Shown here: in pieces, positions 1 through 5,095 of the stretch
Position numbering within the stretch: the stretch's first letter is position 1
Layout: each line of letters opens with the position of its first letter
From: an uncultured Lachnospiraceae bacterium
GTDB lineage: Bacteria > Bacillota > Clostridia > Lachnospirales > Lachnospiraceae
Direction: 5' to 3'
Assembly (NCBI GenBank): GCA_905235345.1
Contig: CAJOLO010000022.1
Span: 1 to 13,497, forward strand
Length of the DNA stretch: 13,497 nt
The notes under the pieces: model-generated
What the model was told of the DNA's origin: nothing
Seen by the model: the letters and a program-made list of their open reading frames with translations, nothing else
The model's database searches: none
Position numbers and translations under genes: made by a program

Positions 1-67
1 ATGGCTCAATTGGCAGAGCAGCTGATTTGTAATCAGCAGGTTGAGGGTTCGAGTCCCCCTATCGGCT
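1..67 (+). tRNA. tRNA-Thr (TGT), 5' end cut by window edge
   Basis: The anticodon arm GCTGA/TCAGC encloses a TTTGTAA loop with anticodon TGT, which reads ACA (Thr). The T arm with GGTTCGAGTCC and the 3' acceptor strand TATCGGC are present, followed by T as discriminator base. About six bases of the 5' acceptor strand lie outside the window. CCA is not encoded (TTA follows), so the end must be added by the CCA-adding enzyme. Only four bases separate it from the next tRNA, so the two are probably cotranscribed from a promoter upstream of the window. Confidence 0.93.
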
Positions 68-71
68 TTAT

Positions 72-145
72 GGACCATTAGCTCAGTTGGTTAGAGCAAC
101 CGGCTCATAACCGGTCGGTCCTGGGTTCGAGTCCCCGATGGTCCA
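72..145 (+). tRNA. tRNA with CAT anticodon (Met or Ile2)
   Basis: A complete cloverleaf: acceptor GGACCAT pairs with ATGGTCC, the D arm is TAGCTCAGTTGGTTAGAGCA, and the anticodon stem CCGG/CCGG encloses CTCATAA with anticodon CAT. It is not the initiator type, because the acceptor end is fully paired at position 1-72 and the three G-C pairs typical of the initiator anticodon stem are not seen. CAT can mean elongator Met, or Ile2 if the C is modified to lysidine; the sequence alone does not settle this. CCA is not encoded. Confidence 0.92.
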
Positions 146-171
146 TTTTAAAATTAAATATTAAATTTTCT

Positions 172-200
172 TTTACATTTTAGATAGTTTATGCTATAAT
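172..200 (+). promoter_or_regulatory. sigma-A type promoter for tRNA-Asp-Val-Leu-Arg
   Basis: TTTACA (172-177) and TATAAT (195-200) are separated by 17 bp, with a TGC extended -10 element directly before TATAAT. It sits 20 bp upstream of tRNA-Asp, as expected for a strong stable-RNA promoter. It implies that Asp, Val, Leu and Arg form a transcription unit separate from the Thr-Met pair. Confidence 0.85.
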
Positions 201-219
201 TTTTATATAATGATTATAT

Positions 220-293
220 GGCCTGGTGGCTCAGTTGGTTAGAGCGCCGCCCTGTCACGGCGGAGGTCGTGGGTTCGAGTCCCATCCGGGTCG
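220..293 (+). tRNA. tRNA-Asp (GTC)
   Basis: Acceptor GGCCTGG pairs with CCGGGTC (with G-U pairs), and the discriminator is G. The anticodon stem CCGCC/GGCGG encloses CTGTCAC with anticodon GTC, which reads GAC/GAT. The T arm is GTGGG TTCGAGT CCCAT. CCA is not encoded. It is the first gene after the strong promoter at 172-200. Its last 15 bases are repeated exactly 67 bp downstream. Confidence 0.95.
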
Positions 294-406
294 TTATTCA
301 GTTGATATCGTGATATAAGAGGTCAAGACGTCGGCTGAAGGAAAGGTCCCATCCGGGTCGTTATTCAGTTGATATCGTGATATAAGAGGTCAAGACGTCG
401 GCTGAA
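279..406 (+). repeat. 61-bp direct repeat containing the tRNA-Asp 3' end
   Basis: Bases 279-339 and 346-406 are identical over 61 bp, with only GGAAAG between them. The first 15 bases of each copy are the end of the tRNA-Asp T arm, the 3' acceptor strand and the discriminator base; the rest is spacer. Each copy can form a hairpin in which TTCAGTTGA pairs with TCGGCTGAA (297-305 with 331-339, and 364-372 with 398-406) using two G-U pairs. It may be a simple tandem duplication or the scar of an element that used the tRNA end as a target. Confidence 0.95.
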
Positions 407-428
407 TTTAATTTAATATGTTAAATAT

Positions 429-501
429 GGAATCTTAGCTCAGCTGGGAGAGCATCTGCCTTACAAGCAGAGGGTCACAGGTTCGAGCCCTGTAGGTTCC
501 A
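429..501 (+). tRNA. tRNA-Val (TAC)
   Basis: Acceptor GGAATCT pairs with AGGTTCC, followed by A as discriminator. The anticodon stem TCTGC/GCAGA encloses CTTACAA with anticodon TAC, which reads GTA and, by wobble, other Val codons. D arm TTAGCTCAGCTGGGAGAGC and T arm ACAGGTTCGAGCCCTGT are complete. CCA is not encoded. It is the second gene of the Asp-Val-Leu-Arg unit. Confidence 0.96.
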
Positions 502-504
502 TTA

Positions 505-529
505 TTTATCGGCTGAAATAGCTGATAAA
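505..529 (+). other. inter-tRNA hairpin (Val-Leu spacer)
   Basis: TTTATCGGCT (505-514) pairs with AGCTGATAAA (520-529) over 10 bp with one G-U pair, leaving a GAAAT loop. It fills nearly the whole spacer between tRNA-Val and tRNA-Leu. The string CGGCTGAA is shared with the spacer hairpins after tRNA-Asp. There is no U run after it, so it looks more like a processing or separator structure than a terminator; that role is an inference. Confidence 0.6.
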
Positions 530-532
530 TAT

Positions 533-619
533 GCCGGCGTGGCGGAACTGGCAGACGCACAGGACTTAAAATCCTGCGGGACTTATACTCCCGTACCGGT
601 TCGATTCCGGTCGCCGGCA
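533..619 (+). tRNA. tRNA-Leu (TAA)
   Basis: An 87-nt class II tRNA with a long variable arm (GCGGGACTTATACTCCCGT). The acceptor stem begins GCCGGCG and closes with CGCCGGC, then A. The anticodon stem CAGGA/TCCTG encloses CTTAAAA with anticodon TAA, which reads TTA/TTG. CCA is not encoded. Third gene in the Asp-Val-Leu-Arg unit. Confidence 0.96.
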
Positions 620-661
620 TTATTTGATAAACAGTTATTGTTATATTATATAATTGCTAAG

Positions 662-678
662 CAATCTCTTTGAGATTG
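662..678 (+). other. inter-tRNA hairpin (Leu-Arg spacer)
   Basis: CAATCTC (662-668) pairs perfectly with GAGATTG (672-678) around a TTT loop, 12 bases before tRNA-Arg. A TATAAT string (682-687) follows but has no -35 box at a sensible distance and lies only 2 bp from the tRNA, so it is not called a promoter. As with the other spacers in this array, a small hairpin separates two tRNAs. Confidence 0.5.
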
Positions 679-689
679 ATATATAATGC

Positions 690-763
690 GTGTGCGTAGC
701 TCAGCTGGATAGAGCACTTGGCTACGGACCAAGGTGTCGGGGGTTCGAATCCTCTCGCGCACG
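690..763 (+). tRNA. tRNA-Arg (ACG)
   Basis: Acceptor GTGTGCG pairs with CGCGCAC (one T-G pair), then G as discriminator. The anticodon stem CTTGG/CCAAG encloses CTACGGA with anticodon ACG; the A is normally deaminated to inosine by TadA so that CGU, CGC and CGA are read. The T arm carries GGTTCGAATCC. CCA is not encoded. It is the last gene of the array and is followed by an intrinsic terminator. The last bases of the gene recur at 895. Confidence 0.95.
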
Positions 764-777
764 TTGAAGAAAGAAAT

Positions 778-804
778 AGACAGGACAATGTGTCCTGTCT
801 TTTT
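778..804 (+). terminator. intrinsic terminator of the tRNA unit
   Basis: AGACAGGACA (778-787) pairs perfectly with TGTCCTGTCT (791-800) around ATG and is followed directly by TTTT. It lies 14 bp after tRNA-Arg and ends the Asp-Val-Leu-Arg transcript. Confidence 0.92.
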
Positions 805-808
805 CTTT

Positions 809-833
809 GTTCGAGTCCGGTTCGGACTCGAAC
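809..833 (+). repeat. perfect hairpin made of tRNA T-loop sequence
   Basis: GTTCGAGTCCG (809-819) pairs with CGGACTCGAAC (823-833) around a GTT loop, an 11-bp perfect stem. The left arm equals the T-loop region shared by several tRNAs in the array (GGTTCGAGTCC). It starts shortly after the U run of the terminator, so it is probably outside the tRNA transcript. Confidence 0.7.
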
Positions 834-860
834 GGGTTCGATCTACGTTCCACTTCGGTC

Positions 861-895
861 GGCGCAGAACCGATGTCCGCAGGACATCGTGCGCC
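861..895 (+). repeat. long bulged hairpin after the tRNA unit
   Basis: GGCGCA (861-866) pairs with TGCGCC (890-895), and inside it CGATGTCC (871-878) pairs with GGACATCG (882-889) around a GCA loop; GAAC forms a one-sided bulge. It abuts the second copy of the tRNA-Arg tail. An alternative pairing of GTGCGC (889-894) with GCGCAC (901-906) uses part of that tail. The structure is clear, but its role is unknown. Confidence 0.65.
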
Positions 896-989
896 CTCTC
901 GCGCACGTTGAAGAAAAGAAGTGTTAAGTTCAATTCTTTAGTGTTATATGTCGGGATACGGACTCGAACAGGTTCGATCTACTTTATAT

Positions 990-1814
990 TTATTTATCTT
1001 GTTCGGATATTTTTTTGCACATAGGAATAGTTTTCATTTTATGAAGGTTTAATAAATGCATTCTGTCGATTTTGGCTTTAACCTCGCTGGCTTCGCAAAT
1101 TCCTGTTGTAACATATTTGTCGAGAGTTGCGTAGGTAAAGCCAATTTTATCTTCATCACTGTATCCACATAGTCCGTCGGATGGAGTTTTTTCGATAAGT
1201 TCTGATATTGGTGACAGTGCTTCTATCTGATGTCCAATCTGTTTTACTTCTGTTACGAGGTAGTCGGAGATAGGAGAGAAGTCGCCGGCGGCATCACCAT
1301 ATTTGGTGCTATAGCCGATATAATCTTCGGAACGGTTGCATGTGTTTGCAACGCGTCCGCCTTCGGGAAGGGAAGCCGCTACTGCGTAAAGTGTAGTCAT
1401 TCTGATTCTTGGTGGAATGTTGATTACTGTATCAGAAGACAATTCTGTAAAGTGTTTTCCTACGGAAGAATTAACTGATTCCTGGTAATTGTTTACATCA
1501 TCTAAAGGATTAACTGCGGCAAGCAACTGTTCTTTTAGTTTCTTAATTGGTTCACCCACATTTATCATCATTGTATTTATGCCGAGAGTCTTTACGACTT
1601 TCTTTGCATCTTCAAGGTCAGGCTGTACATCCTGTGGCATTAGAATTCCATAAACTCTTTCACGACCAAGTGCTTCGGCAAGCAATGCTGCTACAATGGT
1701 AGAGTCTTTACCGCCGGATATACCGACAACGGCATTGGCACTCGGACCATTTTCGGCAAACCACTCACGTATCCAATTGATTATATGTTCTTTTTCCTTT
1801 GCTGCATCAAACAT
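990..1814 (-). CDS. nadE: ammonia-dependent NAD+ synthetase
   Basis: Catalyses the last step of NAD synthesis, the ATP-dependent amidation of nicotinate adenine dinucleotide with ammonia, in the cytoplasm. The 274-residue protein matches the usual length of the synthetase domain alone; there is no N-terminal glutaminase domain, hence the ammonia-dependent assignment. The ATP-pyrophosphatase P-loop is GISGGKDST (31-39); NTCNRSEDYIGYSTKYGD (157-174) and the loop KTPSDGLCGYSDEDKIGF (209-226) are further family hallmarks that bind substrate and ATP. The ATG start has AAAGGAG eight bases upstream. It is the last gene of the salvage cluster, but is separated from pncB by 274 bp holding two structured elements, so it may be partly uncoupled. 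It converges on the tRNA array, and the repeat copy at 959-982 lies just past its stop. Confidence 0.96.
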   Translation of the reverse strand: MFDAAKEKEHIINWIREWFAENGPSANAVVGISGGKDSTIVAALLAEALGRERVYGILMPQDVQPDLEDAKKVVKTLGINTMMINVGEPIKKLKEQLLAAVNPLDDVNNYQESVNSSVGKHFTELSSDTVINIPPRIRMTTLYAVAASLPEGGRVANTCNRSEDYIGYSTKYGDAAGDFSPISDYLVTEVKQIGHQIEALSPISELIEKTPSDGLCGYSDEDKIGFTYATLDKYVTTGICEASEVKAKIDRMHLLNLHKMKTIPMCKKISEQDK

Positions 1815-1912
1815 TTAATCATCTCCTTTACTTAAACTATTGTTGTTTATATTATTATTCACTCGAAGGTGTTTAATACAGCTATCTTTTTATATTATAT
1901 TCCGTCTGATAA

Positions 1913-1967
1913 GACTCCCACTTCTATAAGTGGTGAGTATAGAAACATATATGGCTCGATGGGAGTC
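1913..1967 (-). other. nested hairpin region upstream of nadE
   Basis: GACTCCCA (1913-1920) and TGGGAGTC (1960-1967) form a perfect 8-bp outer stem. Inside, two pairings are mutually exclusive: CCACTT/AAGTGG (1918-1923 with 1928-1933) and TTCTATA/TATAGAA (1922-1928 with 1938-1944). It is read as part of the nadE leader on the minus strand. There is no U run, so it is not a plain terminator. A switch between folds is possible but unproven. A weak TATAAT (minus strand, 1894-1899) lies downstream of it without a recognisable -35 box. Confidence 0.5.
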
Positions 1968-2000
1968 CAAGCTTAGGCTAAGATAAAAGCCATCCGGTAG

Positions 2001-2076
2001 ATTGCAGGAATGTGCAGATGAAAATGTCAGTGAAGCCTAAGCACATTCCGTAGCAAGAACGTTTCCGGCGTTCTTG
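2001..2076 (+). repeat. structured repeat element, copy 1
   Basis: The element begins ATTGCAGGAATGTG and aligns without gaps, until the last hairpin arm, to the copy at 4996-5072. Predicted fold: TTGC (2002-2005) with GCAA (2053-2056), GGAATGTGC (2007-2015) with GCACATTCC (2041-2049), and a 3' hairpin CAAGAACG/CGTTCTTG (2054-2061 with 2069-2076). It lies between pncB and nadE, so it would be transcribed from the minus strand if part of that operon, opposite to the sense in which copy 2 sits before its gene. An extra inverted repeat GCTTAGGCT/AGCCTAAGC (1971-1979 with 2034-2042) overlaps the central stem. Confidence 0.75.
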
Positions 2077-2088
2077 AAATTATCATGT

Positions 2089-3303
2089 TTACTCGTGTGA
2101 CATTCTCCAATCAATACATCTTTGAAGATATTCAACATATTCGGGGTTTTTGCACATTCCTTTACCCGGAGTGTCGGAAATCTTAGCCACATCCTGACCA
2201 TTGCACATTGTTGTCTTCATGACAATGTTAAGTGGTGGAACACAGGTATCGTTGGAAATATATGTTCCGATACCAAATGCTACTTTAATTCTTCCGCTAA
2301 AATGTCTGAATATCTTATCAGCTCTTTCGAAATTAAGATTGTCAGAGAAGAGCAGAGTCTTAAGTTTTGGATCTATGCCGAGGTCTTCATAATGCTTTAT
2401 CATCTTTTCACCCCATTCTATCGGGTCGCCTGAATCGTGCCGTACGCCGGAGAAAAGAGTTGCATAGGTAAGCTGAAAGTCTTTTAAGAAACAGTCGGTT
2501 GTGATTGCGTCAGTAAGGGCGGTACCGTTAAGGATTCCGTATTCTTTAATCCATGCATCCAATGCATACCAGTTGGAATAAGCGGGGTTGTGTTTATGAT
2601 TGCCCTGGCCTACACACATGATCCATTCGTGTGCCATTGTACCGACAGGAAGCACACCGAATTTCTTTGCCAGATATACATTACTTGTGCCAATAAAGAT
2701 AGAAGCACTGTGGTTAGTATCGTTAAGATGTGATAGTTTCTGTACGGCAAGTTCCTGTGATTCGGCAGATAAACGGCGTCGCAGACCAAACTCTGAAAAT
2801 GTACCAGCATACCAGTGACCATTTTTCAGATTATCATACTTTTCATCCAGACGTTCTTTAAAGCTTTCTATAAGTTCATCATAGTTGTATTGCATCCTGA
2901 AGTAGACTTCGTTAACTATGGCAAGGGTAGGTATCTCGTACATTGAAGTATTGAGCCATGTGCCTTTGGTCTCGATAAAAAGTCCGCATTCGGCATTGTT
3001 AGTGATTTCAAAGTCTTCGTAGCGAGGTCTCCAAAGACGAAGGAAATCTACATAAGAACCCTTCATCCATTTTATATTATCGATATATTCAAGTTCCTCC
3101 TCTGTAAATGTAAGGTTGCAGTAAGACTTGATCTGCTCCCTGATCTCTTCTACCATTTCATCGGTAAAATGTACATCCGTGTTTCGACATTTGAATGTCC
3201 AGGTGGTCTTGTATCCGGGGAACTGATGGTATATTGCCTGCCCCATTGAAAATTTGTAAAGGTCAGTTTCTAATAAACTTACAATGATTGGTTTAAGTTT
3301 CAT
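2089..3303 (-). CDS. pncB: nicotinate phosphoribosyltransferase
   Basis: Makes nicotinate mononucleotide from nicotinate and PRPP, with ATP hydrolysis, in NAD salvage. The 404-residue length fits the E. coli-type PncB (about 400 residues). Family hallmarks are the N-terminal LLETDLYKFSMGQA (10-23), GTMAHEW (221-227), whose H225 corresponds to the histidine phosphorylated in the Salmonella enzyme, RHDSGDPIEWGEK (288-300), FSDNL (319-323), FGIGT (343-347) and PLNIVMK (357-363). The ATG is preceded by AAGGAGG at good spacing. It starts 13 bp after pncA ends, so the two are surely cotranscribed: PncA supplies the nicotinate that PncB uses. The product would then need NadD, which is not in the window, before NadE. 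Confidence 0.97.
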   Translation of the reverse strand: MKLKPIIVSLLETDLYKFSMGQAIYHQFPGYKTTWTFKCRNTDVHFTDEMVEEIREQIKSYCNLTFTEEELEYIDNIKWMKGSYVDFLRLWRPRYEDFEITNNAECGLFIETKGTWLNTSMYEIPTLAIVNEVYFRMQYNYDELIESFKERLDEKYDNLKNGHWYAGTFSEFGLRRRLSAESQELAVQKLSHLNDTNHSASIFIGTSNVYLAKKFGVLPVGTMAHEWIMCVGQGNHKHNPAYSNWYALDAWIKEYGILNGTALTDAITTDCFLKDFQLTYATLFSGVRHDSGDPIEWGEKMIKHYEDLGIDPKLKTLLFSDNLNFERADKIFRHFSGRIKVAFGIGTYISNDTCVPPLNIVMKTTMCNGQDVAKISDTPGKGMCKNPEYVEYLQRCIDWRMSHE

Positions 3304-3316
3304 AGGATAATCCTCC

Positions 3317-3826
3317 TTAAATGATATCTATCTGACAGGTTTTCATAGCTTCGAGTGCGGTATTGTGACTTTCAGGTGTTACGCAGGCACATAGCTTTGA
3401 TAATACTTTCACCGGTGTGTCCGGTTGTGCTGCTTTTGCCAGCATTGCGTTGCTGATAACGCATATGCCGGTGCATACTCCGCAAAGCTGAATCTCTGAG
3501 TATACATTATTTCTTAAGGCATCAGCAAGTGCCAGACTTCCAAAGGTTGGTTTGTCATATACATCATTATCCTTAATAAAAGGTTGCAGCTCCGAAATAA
3601 TCTCCCATCCGTCAGTTCCTTTTATACAATGAACGACGGGCAGTTTTTGGCCTTCCTGAGTGTTGAGATAATTCTCATCGTGTGTATCTCTTGTAAATAT
3701 GATCTTTCCGTCAAAGTTCTGGATATAATCTATCATGGCAGGCACGATCGCCTGTGCTTCTTTAGTGCCAAGAACTCCGGTTACAAAATCCTTCTGCATG
3801 TCTACTACGATTAAAAGTTTATTCAT
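3317..3826 (-). CDS. pncA: nicotinamidase (isochorismatase-like cysteine hydrolase)
   Basis: Hydrolyses nicotinamide to nicotinate and ammonia. The 169-residue protein is a single isochorismatase-fold domain. The catalytic triad is visible as D9 in VVDMQKDF, K92 in DKPTFGS and C122 in GVCTGICVISNA. Metal ligands are partly visible: D47 and H49 in TRDTHD and H66 in VVHC; the additional His of the classic DxHxxxxxH site of mycobacterial PncA is not at the usual place, as in other short Firmicutes members. The ATG has AGGAGG upstream (AAGGAGGACATGTGTTATG). It sits between nrtR and pncB in the salvage operon, which makes nicotinamidase the best choice over other cysteine hydrolases. A GTAC-containing hairpin lies in its 125-bp leader. 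Confidence 0.9.
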   Translation of the reverse strand: MNKLLIVVDMQKDFVTGVLGTKEAQAIVPAMIDYIQNFDGKIIFTRDTHDENYLNTQEGQKLPVVHCIKGTDGWEIISELQPFIKDNDVYDKPTFGSLALADALRNNVYSEIQLCGVCTGICVISNAMLAKAAQPDTPVKVLSKLCACVTPESHNTALEAMKTCQIDII

Positions 3827-3865
3827 AACACATGTCCTCCTTAATTATATATGGTAAAGAGTTGT

Positions 3866-3928
3866 GAAGATATAGTATCTTCGGATTATAGGATGCTTGA
3901 TTATTCAAGTACACCGGGAGTGTACTTG
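3866..3928 (-). promoter_or_regulatory. two hairpins in the nrtR-pncA spacer
   Basis: GAAGATA/TATCTTC (3866-3872 with 3876-3882) and CAAGTACAC/GTGTACTTG (3906-3914 with 3920-3928, loop CGGGA) are perfect inverted repeats between nrtR and pncA. Neither is followed by a proper U run on the minus strand. The second contains GTAC on both sides, as does the presumed NrtR operator, so it could be a second operator, or a weak attenuator that lowers pncA relative to nrtR. Confidence 0.45.
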
Positions 3929-3951
3929 CGATTAAGATCAGGACCTAAAGA

Positions 3952-4725
3952 TTAATTGCCGATATACGAATAAAGTTCCGTTGGTTTCTTACCGGTTTCC
4001 GTACGTTTGCGGTTAAGATCGGTAACAATACCGGTATTTACATAGTTACGCGTAAATGATTTTCTGAAGTTAGCGGTATCAAGTTCTGTATTCTTGATGC
4101 TTTCATATATTCGCTTCAATTCGTATATTGTGAATTCTGTCTTATCTTTTAAGAGATTAAACGCGTCCGGCTCATAATCTATTCTGCTGCGTATTCGAGT
4201 GACTGCGGTCCGTATTATTGTGGCATGATCAAATGCAAGCTTATCTTCGCTGATAGTAACCTCATCACTGACGAAGAGCATACCATTGACGTCATATCTT
4301 ATTTTAAAGAGCTTTGCATCGCTTGCATCATCACCTGCACTGATAGTAAGCTGTGATTTAGGAATCAGTGCCGTGTAAGCTACGGATATGACATGGGTTC
4401 TCGGATCTCTGTCAGGATTGCCAAATGTATATAGCTGTTTGAGATATATGTTATCAATATCTAATCCTGTCTCCTCGTATAGTTCTCGTTTTGCGGTATC
4501 GTCGATGGATTCTTTACCGACTTCGAGGAAACCTCCGGGGATTGCCCAGTGATCTTTGTACGGAAAGCCATTTCGCTTAATTAACAGAATATTAAGATCG
4601 TCCTCATCGTCTAATGTGAATACCACGATGTCTGCCGTAACAGAGGGTCTTTCATATGCATCGGCTTTGTAATTCTTAATGAATTCTTTTTCCTCATCTG
4701 ACATTGGCATATATTGTTTCTTCAT
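3952..4725 (-). CDS. nrtR: NrtR-type Nudix transcriptional regulator of NAD metabolism
   Basis: Probable repressor of NAD salvage genes. In the NrtR family an N-terminal Nudix domain senses ADP-ribose or related NAD products and a C-terminal winged helix binds DNA. Numbering from the chosen start (257 residues), the Nudix region runs from YERPSVTADIVVFTL (24-38) through PGGFLEVGKES and KRELYEETGLD (63-89); the C-terminal third (about 180-257) has the winged-helix features FTIYELKRIYESI, NFRKSFTRNYV and the basic NRKRTETGKKPTELYSY. The Nudix box has one extra residue between Gly and the first Glu, so hydrolase activity is doubtful. I start at ATG 4725 because AAGGAG lies six bases upstream; an ATG at 4731 touches the ribosome site, and the TTG at 4743 lies before it. 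It is first in the cluster with pncA, pncB and nadE, which supports the assignment strongly. Confidence 0.88.
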   Translation of the reverse strand: MKKQYMPMSDEEKEFIKNYKADAYERPSVTADIVVFTLDDEDDLNILLIKRNGFPYKDHWAIPGGFLEVGKESIDDTAKRELYEETGLDIDNIYLKQLYTFGNPDRDPRTHVISVAYTALIPKSQLTISAGDDASDAKLFKIRYDVNGMLFVSDEVTISEDKLAFDHATIIRTAVTRIRSRIDYEPDAFNLLKDKTEFTIYELKRIYESIKNTELDTANFRKSFTRNYVNTGIVTDLNRKRTETGKKPTELYSYIGN

Positions 4726-4811
4726 ATTCATCTCCTTTTGCAAACGTGTATCAGAGTATTTTGAAAAACTTGTTAATAGTTACACAGTACGATATATATA
4801 TCACAAATAGG

Positions 4812-4862
4812 TATGGTACGTTGTACTTTACTTAATGTAGTACGATGTACCATACTTGTCAA
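4812..4862 (-). promoter_or_regulatory. nrtR promoter with overlapping inverted-repeat operator
   Basis: On the minus strand TTGACA (4862-4857), a 17-bp spacer and TACATT (4839-4834) form a good sigma-A promoter, with transcription expected to begin near 4827. An inverted repeat of TATGGTACGTTGTAC (4812-4826) and GTACGATGTACCATA (4840-4854) matches 13 of 15 bases; one arm fills the promoter spacer and the other lies at the start site. This is the ideal place for autorepression, and NrtR encoded just downstream is the natural candidate to bind. The binding itself is inferred. Confidence 0.75.
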
Positions 4863-4962
4863 GAGGATATTTAAAAATTTTTATATATTTCCGGAAAAGA
4901 ATGTGATCATATGCAGAAAGTCATTAGAAAATATGGTATATGTAGGTAAAAAAAGAATTTTA

Positions 4963-4971
4963 TGGTATAAT
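4963..4971 (+). promoter_or_regulatory. extended -10 promoter for the radical SAM gene
   Basis: TGG-TATAAT (4963-4971) is a perfect -10 hexamer with an extended TGn motif; there is no good -35 box 17 bp upstream. It gives a start near 4977 and a leader of about 120 nt that contains the structured element at 4996-5072. It is divergent from the nrtR promoter. Confidence 0.6.
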
Positions 4972-4995
4972 CAATAGGCATAAAATCTAAATAGG

Positions 4996-5072
4996 ATTGC
5001 AGGAATGTGTGGATGAGGATGTCAACAAAACATAAGTGCATTTCGCAGCAAAAACGCCGGGAGCGTTTTTTG
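4996..5072 (+). ncRNA. structured leader element, copy 2
   Basis: This is the second copy of the element at 2001. Predicted fold on the plus strand: TTGC (4997-5000) with GCAA (5048-5051), GGAATGTGT (5002-5010) with GTGCATTTC (5036-5044) using four G-U pairs, then the hairpin CAAAAACGC/GCGTTTTTTG (5049-5057 with 5063-5072, loop CGGGA). The base changes relative to copy 1 keep all nine central pairs, mostly by G-U wobble, which points to selection on plus-strand RNA. The outer stem and the 3' hairpin share bases 5049-5051 and so compete. It lies entirely within the leader of the radical SAM gene. Confidence 0.55.
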
Positions 5073-5095
5073 AGAGCAGAGAGGTAATATCAGAC

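Larger units (their letters stand above)
751..982 (+). repeat. diverged duplication of the tRNA-Arg tail and downstream repeat debris
   Basis: The 22 bp that include the tRNA-Arg 3' end and adjacent spacer (751-772) recur exactly at 895-916. A second shared block of 24 bp with one mismatch follows each copy (823-846 and 959-982; it contains GGACTCGAAC and GGTTCGATCTAC). The two units therefore look like diverged copies of one another, 144 and 136 bp apart. GGACTCGAAC is the reverse complement of the tRNA T-loop consensus GTTCGAGTCC, which suggests that tRNA fragments were copied here. No credible protein gene lies in 764-989. Confidence 0.8.

Noticed and set aside
682..687. TATAAT before tRNA-Arg as a promoter
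   Set aside because: Only two bases from the tRNA 5' end and without a -35 box at a usable distance.
435..1024. Several open frames of 61-96 codons on both strands through the tRNA array and the region after it
   Set aside because: They run through tRNA genes and repeat hairpins, have no ribosome site or family match, and their peptides are translated tRNA sequence.
4726..4743. TTG or ATG starts upstream of the chosen nrtR start
   Set aside because: They lie before, or directly touch, the AAGGAG site and so cannot use it.
5036..5095. Upstream GTG start for the radical SAM gene
   Set aside because: It would translate the structured element; the family N-terminus begins at the ATG at 5096.
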